64,000 bases of DNA from positions 1 to 64,000 of the forward strand of contig JASIRB010002822.1 of NCBI GenBank assembly GCA_030323885.1, written 5' to 3'. Shown here piece by piece: positions 42,616-55,700 of this stretch. The notes below the pieces were generated by a model that made no database searches, had not been told where the DNA came from, and saw only the letters and a list, made by a program, of their open reading frames with translations. A program made the position numbers and the translations under genes. Source of the DNA: Branchipolynoe longqiensis (Eukaryota > Annelida > Polychaeta > Phyllodocida > Polynoidae). Position 1 is the stretch's first letter. Each line of letters begins with the position of its first letter.

Positions 42616-43158
42616 TCAAGCAGCGCCTTTGGCGGTTGCGGCCCCTCGAACCTCTGAACCCCTCGAACCTCCTAGCGCCAATAACTGATCCGCCATGTTC
42701 AACGTGCCCCCCGAATCGGCATCATCGTTGTCCCAACACTGGGACTCTTCATCTTCCTCGACTTCATAATCGGCCCAAGCATCCTCCACTTGACCAATGT
42801 CATGGCCGCCATCTTGTGCCAAATAACCTTCATACAGTTCTTCTTTCACACTGTCTCTTAACTGTTCTGACTCGTTTCGAAAGGCCTTGGCCTCCTCACG
42901 CATTGCCAACATGTCGTCATACAACTTTTGAATCTCCATGTCTGGAGGCACCTGCTTATCGGGAATCACCGCTCCCTCGAAAGTTGCCGCCAAAAAGCCC
43001 CCATCAGAAAGCTTTGCGCGCATTTTCTTAGCGTCCGCCACCATTTTCTTTCTTGGCTTTGTTTTGTCAATCCTAACCGGTTCGGCCATTTCACTGTCCG
43101 ACTCCATGCAGTGCGGAACGATCGGTGGCTTGTCTTCGACAGACATCATTTTAGCCAT
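42616..43158 (-). pseudogene. gag N-terminal fragment of element G
   Basis: A start MAKMMSVEDKPPIVPHCMES, a basic patch (KTKPRKKMVADAKKMRAKLS), a helical stretch rich in Glu and Lys, and an acidic block (EDAWADYEVEEDEESQCWDN). The acidic N-terminal region and its position upstream of a gag core suggest ORF1 of a YR element. The assignment rests mainly on context. Confidence 0.5.
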
Positions 43159-43380
43159 CCTGCTTAAGCAACCAGTGCTCTGTATACAGTAAAGCGACCA
43201 CTCCGTCGATTCAACGTAGTAGCATCTTAGAATGCACCACATTTCATGTTCTACCAGAGAACATCAAAATCCATCATATTTTCAATCACAACTAAGTTAA
43301 AACATATATTATTATTTAACTTACCATGTAGCCTCCTCCAACTCACTGTTGCCCCTGCCGAGTTTCACACTGAGGCTACT

Positions 43381-43727
43381 TCCGGTGTCGTATCGTCAGC
43401 GGCCTGTCATCGTCAGCGGCCTGTCGTCGCTTCTGCGCAGATTTTAAGACATGCAAAAGACCCATTCCCTCGCCGGCTACAAGCTCAGGCACGGTACCCG
43501 GCTGTGTTAGGGACCGATTAGGCCGAAATCTATTGAATGCGATCATATTTAACAGAATTACATACTCAAATAATGAAATTTAATTAAATTAACCTTAAAT
43601 TCCAAGCGATATTAACGGAGCAGCTCGATCAGCGTAAACAAAACAAATAGCAGTGATCGCCGCAACGTGCGAAAATCCGCGCATGCGCAGAAGCGACGAC
43701 AGGCCGCTGACGATACGACACCGGCCT
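43381..43727. mobile_element. Inverted-repeat element containing a family H arm
   Basis: CCGGTGTCGTATCGTCAGCG with the following GCCTGTC..TCGCTTCTGCGCA at 43381-43440 is repeated inverted at 43673-43727. Between them, 43506-43625 matches one arm of MITE family H (aatgcgatcatatttaacag, agcgatattaacgg). It is a composite or a subfamily with different ends. Confidence 0.6.
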
Positions 43728-43831
43728 GCGTGAGCTTGTCCTCTCTCCGGATACTTAACTCCCGGTATTCGGAAGATGAAGTAAGAACTTGGCAAAAATA
43801 TTAAGGCTTATCATGTTTAAGTAATCACTTT

Positions 43832-43847
43832 GCCCCCCCCCCCCCCC
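43832..43847. repeat. Poly-C run
   Basis: An uninterrupted run of C followed by ACCCCCC. Confidence 0.9.
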
Positions 43848-44011
43848 ACCCCCCAAGATTTTACACTAAACATAAAAGACAAAAACATCAATGCGTCTAG
43901 ACATTTATTGCTATTGATACAAATATTTTAACAGACCACAACAAATTTTTAAAAGTCTATGATCACCAGCTTGGTCGAGATGTGTGGAATGACCTTTCAG
44001 CGACCCATGAC

Positions 44012-44378
44012 CAAAGACCCTATAATACTAAGACGGCTCACTCCCTATCTCTCCCATGGTAATGTAAATTTCGCAGTGCCACCATGTGGTGGGTTTGATC
44101 AGCCCAGCTGCTGGTTGGTGTTTCACATGTAAACACATACAATTATATTATACATGAGATAGGTAAGTATGAATACACATCAATATGAAATTGCTATGAA
44201 CAAATAACCATCATTATCAGCATCGCCATCATGACACATCTTTCACATTCATATATACATCTATATAATATAGCACCTGTTTAACCAAGAGAACAGCCAG
44301 CACACAAAGTGGTGGGTTTGATCATTTTGATTACACAGTACAGGCTGAGTGAGCCATCTTAGTATTATAGGGTCTTTG
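44012..44378. mobile_element. MITE with ends CAAAGACCCTATAATACTAA
   Basis: The left end is repeated inverted at 44347-44378 (ttagtattatagggtctttg). Flanks are CCATGAC and CTATGAC, a duplication with one mismatch. It is 367 bp and non-coding. Confidence 0.75.
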
Positions 44379-45277
44379 CTATGACCTTACCCCTCCCGAA
44401 GCCCCAATTGCAGTACAGTTTACAATTTCCATATAGCTAACACAAGTTACAAACTCAATAGTTCGATATTTTTGTATCATTTGAATATTGGAAACCAAGT
44501 ACTTGAGGTGAGACATCTACCATACTTTTTTCCGTTGAAAAGTCTTTATCCAAACAAACTAGGACCACCTTCTGGACATATCCTGGTTCTTCCATTATAT
44601 TTTGGAATGGTACAAGCATCTTTAACAGAAGCATTTGCCCAACCATCTGGCTGAAGATACTGCCACCATTAACTGCCTAAATTTAATGCCATTAATGCCC
44701 ATTGCACCAGTGCAAAAGGTGAAATCAGTTCTTTCCTCACCAATTTCCGTTGTAAATTGTCCTCACAATATACAAAACCAGCGTAAAAGGAAATGTTATA
44801 TCGCTTTACATTGAAAACAGGGTAAAACTAAGACTTAATGCACACCTCGCACACCTACTCAAAAGTACATTTAACAAAGCAATTGTTGGATTCAAAATGG
44901 GGTTCATCCAGCCACAATGACCTGTTCAGATGAGTAATTGTTGATTTTCTCCACCGTACGTAAACTGGCGATGTCCTATCTCACAGGGTGATCTTAGCTA
45001 TTTTACCTGATTACATATTCCTCAACACATACATGGGATCTGCTGCCAGTCCGACTGGCGGGTGGTGACTTGACTGGCGCAGTCTATTTATACCCTCTCA
45101 ACAGGTACTTGCCTTCCGGTATTCAGATGACGTAACAATTCCATCACCCACCCCAAAAGGACCCCTGCACCGGTCTGTAAGCTTATATAGGAGGTATGTA
45201 ACCTTAAACGACCGTATCTCTTCAATACCAGATATTTATTCCAGTATATCATGCGAAAAAAAGAGCTTCCTCAGATT
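44379..45277. other. Possible 3' flank of the HMGB gene
   Basis: AT-rich, with no coding segment. It could be 3' UTR if the HMGB transcript is long; minus-strand AATAAA motifs occur near 45235 and 43905. Transcript ends cannot be fixed from sequence. Confidence 0.35.
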
Positions 45278-45337
45278 AATGTTGCAGTTCTGCAACCAGT
45301 AACCGTCGTAAGGTTACAAACACCCCCAAAGTAAGTA
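45278..45337 (+). mobile_element. 60-bp retroposon stub with 14-bp duplication
   Basis: AGCTTCCTCAGATT occurs at 45264-45277 and 45338-45351. The insert is the hairpin-bearing sequence TTGCAGTTCTGCAACC / GTAACCGTCGTAAGGTTAC followed by an AAGT tail, almost identical to 612-675. It is a 5'-truncated retroposon. Confidence 0.9.
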
Positions 45338-45351
45338 AGCTTCCTCAGATT

Positions 45352-46600
45352 GCAATTAGCACCATTGCCACCCGACCCACACACAAAATGAAATGTTCCA
45401 ATATTCAAGAAATGCACAAACATTTCATGAACATTCTTCCAGAAAATGCAGTCCCATCCCGAGTACACTAGAAGACATTAACTTAGAGCATCGGCAAAAA
45501 AACTAAGTAGCAATATCAGGATGGGTAATAAACAAAGCTTTTTTTAAATCTACCTAAGCTATGGGAGATCATTTTAAGGGTAGATATGTCTCAAGAACTG
45601 ATCATGTACTGTTGTTCAATGTGAATGTTCTTAAGGCATCCCAAGTTGGGTTTACTTTAATGTACTATCCGGTTATTGATTTCGGACACTGTATCAAATG
45701 CCCACTTGCTAAGTGTTTTCCCTATTCGTTAACCTGCACTGCATCTTATTACACAACGGGAATGGAAGGTCAGAGAAGTCTACTTGTAGAACTCGTGCCT
45801 GGCGACTTGGTCGCGCCGACAAGAAACAGTGTGGCCCAGCATTTAAAAAGTTTAGTGTACAAAACCTGCACAGTTCAGCTTGAAAGAAACACATAAATAA
45901 GCTAGTAAGATTACAAGAGCTGGGCCTCGCCTAGTGGCTTAGTGCCACGCCTTCAAAATACACGTCCAGAAGCAATAAAATCTTACGTAAAGCCATGGGA
46001 GCTTTCTGAGGAGTATGTCCGCGCTTTCGAGTCGCTAGAAACCCGCACTGGCCGGCCCAGGCAGGGTGGCGCCCCCTGGTTGAGCCGGACGGTGACGGGG
46101 AGACCGTTGACAGACATGGCATGTGTGATAAGTGAATGCTACCATTCTTCTGACTGCAAACCCACGCAGTCTGTGAACACCGGCCTTGAAACCTGCACCC
46201 AGAGACAGAATCAGGGGGGTGGGGGGGACACTGCCATATATGGATAATAATGATTGACAAAAGAACGGATGAGTGACAATGATAAAAGCCAAACAGTCCC
46301 CACTGACACCTGTGTCAGCCATGGCCACCCTCAACTCCACCCCTAATTCCCAGGGCCGCCCCTTCCTCCAACTGGTTTAAACCCTAGACATGATTTGATT
46401 GCAAAATAGCACTCACGGACCGCAAAATATTTTACCACATGAGAGATTTAACAATGGTTCCACCATGTCTCACATATATGAAGTTCGCTTAGTCACCTAT
46501 TTATACAAGTTACATTCTAGTTACAGAATCTCGTCAGGAGGGAGGCGAATGGTGGGAGTCATCCAAAGTTATCAATATATATTTTAACGCTTCATTCTCT
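45352..46600. other. 3' flank of the HMGB gene
   Basis: No protein gene is recognised. The sequence gcctcgcctagtggcttagtgcc near 45924 looks like an A-box region of another SINE, but no B box was found. An open frame at 45561-45896 has no motif. Confidence 0.35.
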
Positions 46601-46753
46601 TTACTCGTCATCCTCCTCTTCCTCCTCTTCCTCCTCTTCCTCCTCTTCTTCCTCCTCTTCCTGCTCAGACTCTTCCTTCTTACCCACGGGTACAACTGCA
46701 GGTTTTACTTTCTTGGCCGGAGCAATACCAGTTCTTCTGTACTCTATCATATC
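46601..46753 (-). CDS. HMGB last coding exon: acidic tail
   Basis: The acceptor TACTTCTCCAG is followed by [20 protein letters not shown], then [11 protein letters not shown], 16 consecutive Glu, DDE and TAA at 46603-46601. The (GAGGAA)n tract encoding the tail is itself a microsatellite and may vary in length between individuals. Confidence 0.95.
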   Translation of the reverse strand, partial: DMIEYRRTGIAPAKKVKPAVVPVGKKEESEQEEEEEEEEEEEEEEEEDDE

Positions 46754-49700
46754 CTGGAGAAGTAAAAATAGTCAGCTTATTCACAACATATGCATAAAAT
46801 AAATCTCTTATAACAAGGGGGGTGGGGGGATTAGGAAGCATGAGAGAAGATGGAACTTGAACCCAAGATTCAAACAGATTGAAAATCAACTCTTACAACA
46901 AAGCAGATAGATTGATTGTTTGACGCCAAATTCATGGCGAGTAGAACTTGTATTCTGTCCATTTTCATTCAGCCATCACTTTTACAGTGTAAGAAAGAAG
47001 AAATCTTTTGACAATTCCCCCCCATGAATCAACAAATGTCTGTCAGCTTTTTATCCAACGAAAATGTATACTGAAGCTGGAACTTACAGACTCGTATCTG
47101 AGCTTGTCTTTCTTGGCCATCGTCTCGAACTTGGGGCGGTCTGGGCACTTCTCCCACCTACGCCCGAGCTCCTTGGCTATGTCGGCAACCCCGTATGTGG
47201 GGAAGGCTGCCTTCACGTTTCCACGCTCGTCGTTGCAGAAGAAGAAGAAAGCAGACCTGAAAAAACATAACCTAATTAATTGCTACTCGAACAGATTTGA
47301 ATCATTATCTTCCAGATTAATTATGGTTATTTATAATTATAATTTTATCGAGGATGATGAAAATATCATGGACAAAGAAGATCACCAACAAAGAAGTTCT
47401 CGGAAAATTTTTAAATAAGAAACACTTGTTTGCCACTATACAGACAAAGAAACTTATGTATTTTGGCCACATCATTCGTCAGAGTTCAATATACCATACA
47501 TTGTTGTAGGGAAGGTGAATGGCAGCAGAAGGAGAGGGAGACCAAGAACATCATGGTTTACAAATATTTCAGTGGACAGGCTTGAATTATTCAGTCTATC
47601 AGAACAAGTGGAGAACCATTGCATCCAACCCTCGACTAGAGGACAGAACTATTGATTGATTGAATTTCATCGTGTAATTATGGAGTTTTCTAATAAATTG
47701 GACCTGGATTTTACCCTCGAAGTATCACTGGTAAATTAGTGGCTACAATACGGAAGACATCCATGGTTCCTACTCCAGGCTTTAAAAAAAATATGACAAT
47801 TACCTTTTTAGGACATTTAAAAGAAATTCCAGATTTTTCAAAAGGCTGACCGAAAATTATCCTGATACAGTATAACCTCGTTAAACCAAGCCCGGTTAAT
47901 CCAAACTTTTTCAGCAGCCCGGCAAAATACTACCATTTAACATATAAAAAAGTTGGTTAATCCAAACAAAATTGTCGGACCCCAGGCCAATTCCGGTACA
48001 GTTAAACCAAACTTCAGTCACTTGTGTGGCAAACATACTGCAAACAGATGGCTCAGCCAGACAACAAAGACTATTTCTCAAGGTAAAGACATTTGTAGGC
48101 CCAATCAGCCATAAGAGACTTTCTTGTAATGAGATGTACAATGTATACATTAGCTTCATGCCATGTATTCGTAATGAGATGTACATCATCACTAGTAAAT
48201 TAGCTTCATGGGGAGCTATCATTATACAGTATATAGTAGTCAACAAAATATTGTTGCCAAAGCCCGGTTAAACCAAACAAATTTCTAGGGTGCCTTCAAG
48301 TTTGGTTTAACAGCGTTATACTGTACTGTGTTAACCAGTCCATGTCCTATCCTAGTAATTCCAATCACCAGGCTATGTAAGTGTCAAGTATCAATTTTGT
48401 ATGTCACAGCCTTGACTTGACTCCCGACCATCCACGGGAAGCCTGTGTTCTACCGATTCGGCCACCGCGTCCGGTCATAACATAGGAAGATGCAACTATC
48501 GGTTTTGCTACAGTGAACACTAACAAATTCAAGAGGACTAGATCACCATTCCAGCCGCGCGGTCTATTGTGGGATGTGTGGAAGAAAAACAAACCTCCGC
48601 AAATCACATGACCAATGCTAAGACAATGGGTGCATCTATGAAATGTGCAAGTTTCAGCTTATCTCAGGCTCTTGTTTGAAACATAGAATACCAACTAAAA
48701 AAATATATACAATAAATTAATAGAAGATGTCACATCAATCTAACCAGCACATCTTATGCCATCTGCATTTTGATTTAGACAAATCTGGGCTCTCAGACTA
48801 GTGTTAGAGCATTAGCCAGTCAGTTTTACTTATTTTATTCATGTTTTTATTTTTATCCTATGGTTGGGCTAGGAAATGGGTAGGTTAATCAGACATTGGT
48901 TATATATTTCTTTGAAACAAGTTTTTGTTGACACATTTGGCATTATAATATTTAGAACAAGAATTACTTGTCTAATCAATGGTGATGTAAACAACAGCCT
49001 GTAAAGCGACTGAAACTGTATGTTTCTTAGTTGTCTCTTTAAATTCAATATATTATATTGCAAGCATCCATCCGTGTTTGTGCCAAATTGTTGTCTTTTA
49101 AAAATTAATAATTTTGAATTAATTCAAACTTTTGCACTACACATATCGGCAAACTCAATAGCAGAGCGCCTTGGTTTTTGTATCGGCGCTGGTTTCAGCG
49201 CATGTGCAGTAGGAATGGCGATCTCGTCTATTGATTTAGTTTTCTAAATATTTGACTTTTCAGTAAGTACAGACTATCCTTGGAGTGTATGGTGCAGAAT
49301 GGTATTGGCTTACGCTAATAGTGCTGCAGGATTGCAGTAGAGTATTGGGCAATGGCATCTTGTGAATGTTTATCGAGGATCATTAAAATTACGGAAACCC
49401 TCGAAATTGGGAAGATATTTCACCCCATATTATGGTGTAGATATGCAAACTTTACTTTAGCTCAAAAAACTGAAAGCATATTTTGGATACACTTTGTATG
49501 ATAGACTATTTATTGCAAACAACATAATACAAAAGCAACTACTTGGCTTGCTACCCCCCCCCCCCCCATCCCCACCAACAAAGGCTTAATCATGAATAAT
49601 GTGAACATGGAAAATAAATAAGTGGTAGTTTCTTCCAGTTTGGGGATTTTGGATTGTAATTACAATGTCTACAAGAATCAATCAAAATATTGCATACTAT

Positions 49701-52700
49701 GCATTCATTCTTTTTGATTTCACTGTCGGTAAAACTGCGTCCATCCCGTCATAATATGACACCAAAAAGTAGAATCTGAGTATGAACATTTGGACCGAGT
49801 ACCACATTGCTAGTCAATGCAGTTGATCTTTCTAGATATTTAAAGATATAAATACTCATGCAAAGATTACTTACAAAGCACGCTTGGGCGCATTGGGATC
49901 CTTGTTTCGGCGCTTCCTCTTGCCCTCACCCTTTGGAGGCACATAGCTCTGCATTTCTCTGTCATACCGGACTTTATCCTTGTCTGACATATCTTGAAAT
50001 CGTTTCTTTTCCTTGGGAGACATACCCTATTTAATTGAAAATAATCGAAATATTTTAGGTAACTTTACATAAATGCAAATAGATGTACATAATATATCAA
50101 AACGATTCACAATATTCATGTGGATTAACAATGAGACTGTCTCAAAAGGTGCTAAGCAATATGGGACAAAATGTTGTCCATAGTAACGATCAACACACTA
50201 TCTACTATGCATTTGCTCAGGATAAACTGATTTTTTACATGGTGTTTCATAATCCCAATGAATACATATTGATTTGAAGCAAATGTCCTTGTGTTTTCAG
50301 TGTAACAGTTTCTGTGCCGTTTTATCTTACTATGGACAAAAAAACGAAGAGTTAGAACCTTTTGAGACAGGCTCATATTCAAGAATGCTTGCTGATCATT
50401 GGAGTGATCCAAAGATCAGGGTTTCTTGAATAATTCCCCCCCCCCCCCTAAAACTAGTACCGTGTGATGAAAAAGTCTGAAAAGCGAAGCGAGTCCCATG
50501 CAGCTAGGGGGTATTGGGGGGTGAGAGGGGCACTGTGACCCCCCCTCCCCAAAAGAAAAAGTTGAATTTGGTGCAATTTCAGGGTCACTGTGGAAGAAAA
50601 AAAATATCGGAAATATGCCGAAAATAGGAGATTTCTCATCACTGGTCAAGTGAGGCAGTCGGTCAAAAGTATAGGAAAGTAGGGATTTCTTTGTCAGAAA
50701 AATAGGGATAAAATAGGGGACAAAAATGTGTTCATAACCATATTTGTACGCATATGCTTTGGTCACACACAACAAAGATCAATACGTTAAACTAAAGCTG
50801 CATCAGTCGATAAAAGATCAAATTTTCAAAACCTAAAAAAAATTATCTAGATTTTATTCTGCCTATAAATATAGATGGTAGTAATGAGGCAATTTAATAG
50901 AGATTAGTTTGTTGTTTTACGTCCTGGCAACATCTAAGGTCATATCAGGATGGGTACCAACAGTGTGCACTCATGCTGCCCCACTCGCACCATGACCTGA
51001 TATCCCACAGTCACATTATCCTGACACTGAGCCAACCAGTCCTTGTCCTATCCTAATATTGCCGAGCACCTGGCGAGGAAGCGACAAGTATCATTGGTTT
51101 GACTAGACCAGGGGCCATATGCAGGAGTCGGTGTTACCGAGCCAAAACGCTTTTAGAGGGGATTTCTGGTTTAGCACCAAAAAGTCGGTATGCACGAGTC
51201 AGTGATAGGCCTAACATCAAAACCTTAAACTAGGTTAGGGTAACCCTGTTCCATAGGTGGTTTAAGGTTGGTGTTAGGCACCGATTAGGCCCAAATCTAT
51301 TCAATGCGATCATATTTGACAGAATTACATACGCAATAAGTGAAATTGCAGCAAATCAACCCTAAATTCGAAGCAATATTAATGCTGCCGCCGTAACGGC
51401 CACGATATTAAGAGTAATATTTTCGAATCAACGGAGGTAAAGTAAACAAATTGCCACCGCATCGACATCGCTTTCCATACTGGCGGCGGCGGCAGTTTGT
51501 TTACTGTACCTTCGTCGATTCGAAAATATAACTATTAATACCGCCCCCAATGCGGCGGTAGCCTTAATAACGCTTTGACATTAGGGTTAAATTGATCAAA
51601 TTTCACTTATTGCGTATGTAATTCTGTTAAATATGATCGCATTCAATAGATTTGAGCCTAATATATGGCTACAAACGCAGAAGGATTTCCCAAATCTATA
51701 AATAACTTCACGTTTAGCTATAATGAAAGTGTTACGCGCTCCTGCATACGACTTGACACAGGTCCCGACTTCGGTGATAGCTAAACGGTAACAGGCTCTA
51801 ACACCAAACCCCGCTAACACTGACTCCTGCATATGGCCCCAGGGCTCGAACCCACGATCTACCAAACCGGGAGCCGGACGGTCTAACTCATTCGGCCATC
51901 CCGTCTGGTTAAATTCAATAGAAGCTGTTACCGCACAACCCTTTGTGTATGTTTGCGCTTCAAACCTCAAAAGTTGGATCATTTAAAATAAAATTTACTT
52001 AATGTACGGTCGATAATAATGAAATTAATATATTTATCTAAGGAAACGAGACTTAAAAAAATATCGGCCTATGCAACTTTACACATTGGCGCCAGCTAGC
52101 TGGTCCAGGCAGAACGAGCGTAGTGACAAAATACCGTGGCCAACATCTTGGCGCCACCTAGCGGGTTCTGGCAGAACCAATGTCGAATTTCCACACCTCT
52201 AGGATTAGCAGTCATCAACCAGAAATCTGGTTGATGAACATTTTTAAACGTCAGGGATTTTTGCACTGAAAGTGATGGAATTTGATGTTACGATGGGTAT
52301 GAAGTCTGGATTGTAGCTGAACCAACAGTTGGAGCCAAGTGTAAATGGGCATTCAAAAATAACAATGAAGGTATGAATAGTTTCAATGTAAAAGGCAGGA
52401 TAAACCCACAAAAATGATTACTGATCAATGAATGAAGAACATACGTACCAAACACCATAGCTATTTATGATTAAAAAATAATATTGGCGTTAAAAAAATA
52501 ACCACGATTTTCCAGGTTTTAAAGGACCCGTACCTATTGTTTCAGCTATTGAGCTTTCCCCCCAAAATATGTAACAATGAAGGTATGTATAGTTTCAATG
52601 TAAAAGGCAGGATAAACCCTCAAAAATGATTACTGATCAACGAATGAAGAACATACGTACCAAACACCATAGCTATTTATGATTAAAAAATAATATTGGC

Positions 52701-55700
52701 GTTAAAAAAATAACCACGATTTTCCAGGTTTTAAAGGACCCGTACCTATTGTTTCAGCTATTGAGCTTTCCCCCCAAAATATGTAACAATGAAGGTATGT
52801 ATAGTTTCAATGTAAAAGGCAGGATAAACCCTCAAAAATGATTACTGATCAACGAATGAAGAACATACGTACCAAAACACCATAGCTATTTGTGATTAAA
52901 AAATAATATTGACATTAAAAAAATAATGACGATTTTCCAGGTTTTAAAGGACCCGTATGACCCCTATTGTTTCAGCTATTGAGCTTTCCCCCCAAAATAT
53001 GTAATGAATCACTTAAATCAATACTGTGTTAGGTTTCTATAATGTATATTCTAAGCCTGTCAAATCATAGAGGCAACTATGTACAGGGATGAAAGTGGTC
53101 TCTGGGAAAAAAAGCGGAAATGCGGATATTCTCCCATAGGTTTAGCATTGTCAGGGAATCGCGGAAAATTTCCGGAAGTCGGGCTTCATATATACTGGTA
53201 TACACTGATAGTGCTGCGCCGTTTCAAGGACGTATCAGAGAGCGTGTATATAAACAGATGAGAGAGACAACTCCCGCGAAAATCGGTAACACAGGCTACA
53301 GTGGCGTTCCTGGCGGTTAGTGTTGAACAAGCTTTGAGTTTGCCATACGTGTAGTGCAAAACATTTGTTTTTATTCAAAATTAATAGAAATGCAGAAGCC
53401 TAACCTTATCGATTTAATATAATCCTTTTGGTAAACATGTTTTCTATATGTGTACTAAGCGGCTTGTTTCTATTTGGTGTAGTTTTAGAGATATTTCACT
53501 TTTTCTGGAGGAAGATTGCACACGACCATTGACAATGCCTTGAGTTTGCCGTACGCGTAGTGAAAAACGTCAGTTTTATTCCAAATTAATAGAAATCCAG
53601 AACCCTAACCATATCAATTTAATATAATCTTGTTGGTAAACATGTTTTCTATGTGTATTCCAATCAGTTTGTTTCTAGGTGGTGTAGTTTTAGAGATATT
53701 TCACTTTTTCTGTAGGAAGATTGCACACGACCATTGACAATGCCTTGAGTTTGCCGTACGCGTAGTGAAAAACGTCAGTTTTATTCCAAATTAATAGAAA
53801 TCCAGAACCCTAACCATATCAATTTAATATAATCTTGTTGATAAACATGTTTTCTATGTGTATTTCCAATCAGTTTGTTTCTAGGTGGTGTAGTTTTAGA
53901 GATATTTCTCTTTTTCTGGATGAAGATTGCTCACTGCCATTGAAAATGCCTTGAGGTTTGCCCATATGCTTAAGCTGTTCAACAACCACCACTTGGAGCG
54001 CCACAGTCGGCAGATGTTACATGCTCTAGTATGGGAGTTGTCCCTCTCATCTGTTTATATACACGTTCTCTGGACGTATTCACAGGCTACAGTGTGGTGC
54101 TGCCACCCGGTGTTAACTGTGAGAACCAATAAAGGTTGACTTCTCACATAGCATCCAGAGCATTTATTAATGGTATTCGCTGATAGTGCTGCGGCGTCTG
54201 CACCACGTATTAGTACAGATCTACGTTGAGGGTGCTGCGGGATTGAAAAATCCCGGAAATCCGCGGAATCGCGGAGATCTTTCATCCCTGTATGTAAAGA
54301 TTGATTATAATCCAGTTATTTCGTGTTCTGACTGGGTTCCTGTTGTGCAAACAAAATACACTGATTTTCGGATAGAATAATGCCTTGACTAATGTAGGAT
54401 TAGTTCCGTAAGGCATTTTCTAGGTTACAATTTAAGGAAATAGAAATAGTTATATTTTCACACTTGGATATCTGGGAGGGACCTATGACGTCATGAATGA
54501 GGTCTATTTCATTTTTGGTGCACATTAAGATGGTCATGTTTAACAAATTCATTAGCAGAACACCTATACATAATATTTTTATGATCTTCATGCGTTCTCA
54601 AGAAACTGTACCACATCTTTCATCCGTTAGATTATTGGGTGGGGGGTCGAAGTAAACTAGTTATTGTGCCTATAGACCTATTTCAATGTTCATAAACATT
54701 GTGTATGCGTGCACAGCTTGGCTGCAGAATGAAGGCACACTGCCATTGAGTTTGGCGGTAAGCGCAGTGCAAAATGTTTATTTTATTCAAAATTAATAGA
54801 AATGCATAACTCTAACCATATAAAGTCAATATAATCTATTCATTGAATATGTTTTCTATATGTGTACCAGGCAGTTTGTTTCTAGATGGTGTGGTTTTAG
54901 AGATATTTCACTTTTTCTGTATGAAGATTGCTCACGACCATTGACAATGCATTGAGTTTGCCGGTACGCACAGTGCAAAGTGTGTTTTATTCAAAATGAA
55001 TAGAAATGCAGAAGCGTAACCTTATAAATTGAATATAATATATTCATTGAATATGTTTTCTATGTCTACCACACGGTTTGTTTCTAGATGGTGTGGTTTT
55101 AGAGATATTTCACTTTTTCTGTACGAAGATTGCATACGGACATTGACAATGCACCGAGTTTGCTGAAATGGAAACTAGCCTGTGAAGGGTAAACACCGCA
55201 TTGATTTGTGCTGCAGCAATGCTATGTCTATGCAGAGTATTTATTTTTGCAAAATAAATTTAAAAGCTTTCATTGAGTCGATTAAAAATATCTTAATGTG
55301 TGATTGAAGAGGAAGATCTGAAGTATTTAATTTAACTTAAGGGCAATTTTCTCTGAAAGTATTAAAAATAGAGATAATAGTGGAAGTTGGGATATTCTGA
55401 GCTCATAGCCATTGAGTTTGCAGTGTGACCGGATGTTGTCCTGCAGCCAAGCAGTGCATGCACTGACCTAAATACATGTGATGACGTCATATGAAATTGG
55501 TCATGGAAATTAGTTATTGTGCCTATTAAGTACATTAACTACACTACATGTACTTCAACTTTTGACATACAAAAATGCAGATCTATATATGAACAGATTA
55601 CTTACAATGTCTTCACTTTTGATTTTCATGTCAGAAAAGTGGTCAACAACCCATATATAACTTTCAACGAGTGTTTTTGTAAAGAGACAAGAACATCTAA

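Larger units (their letters stand above)
40931..43158 (-). mobile_element. Element G: third YR/DIRS-like lineage, minus-strand relic
   Basis: Reading on the minus strand from 43158, the order is an acidic gag N-terminus, a gag core, the gag/RT linker FTAGNIS (about 41360) and an RT fragment to 40931. The order and linker match elements D and E, but the sequence is far diverged. It is split by a SINE (41682-41958) and frameshifts, and nothing after the first RT catalytic Asp survives. Terminal repeats were not recognised. Confidence 0.7.

Noticed and set aside
45561..45896. 111-codon plus-strand frame near the HMGB 3' end
   Set aside because: No motif, no splice-site support, and composition like the flanking AT-rich DNA.
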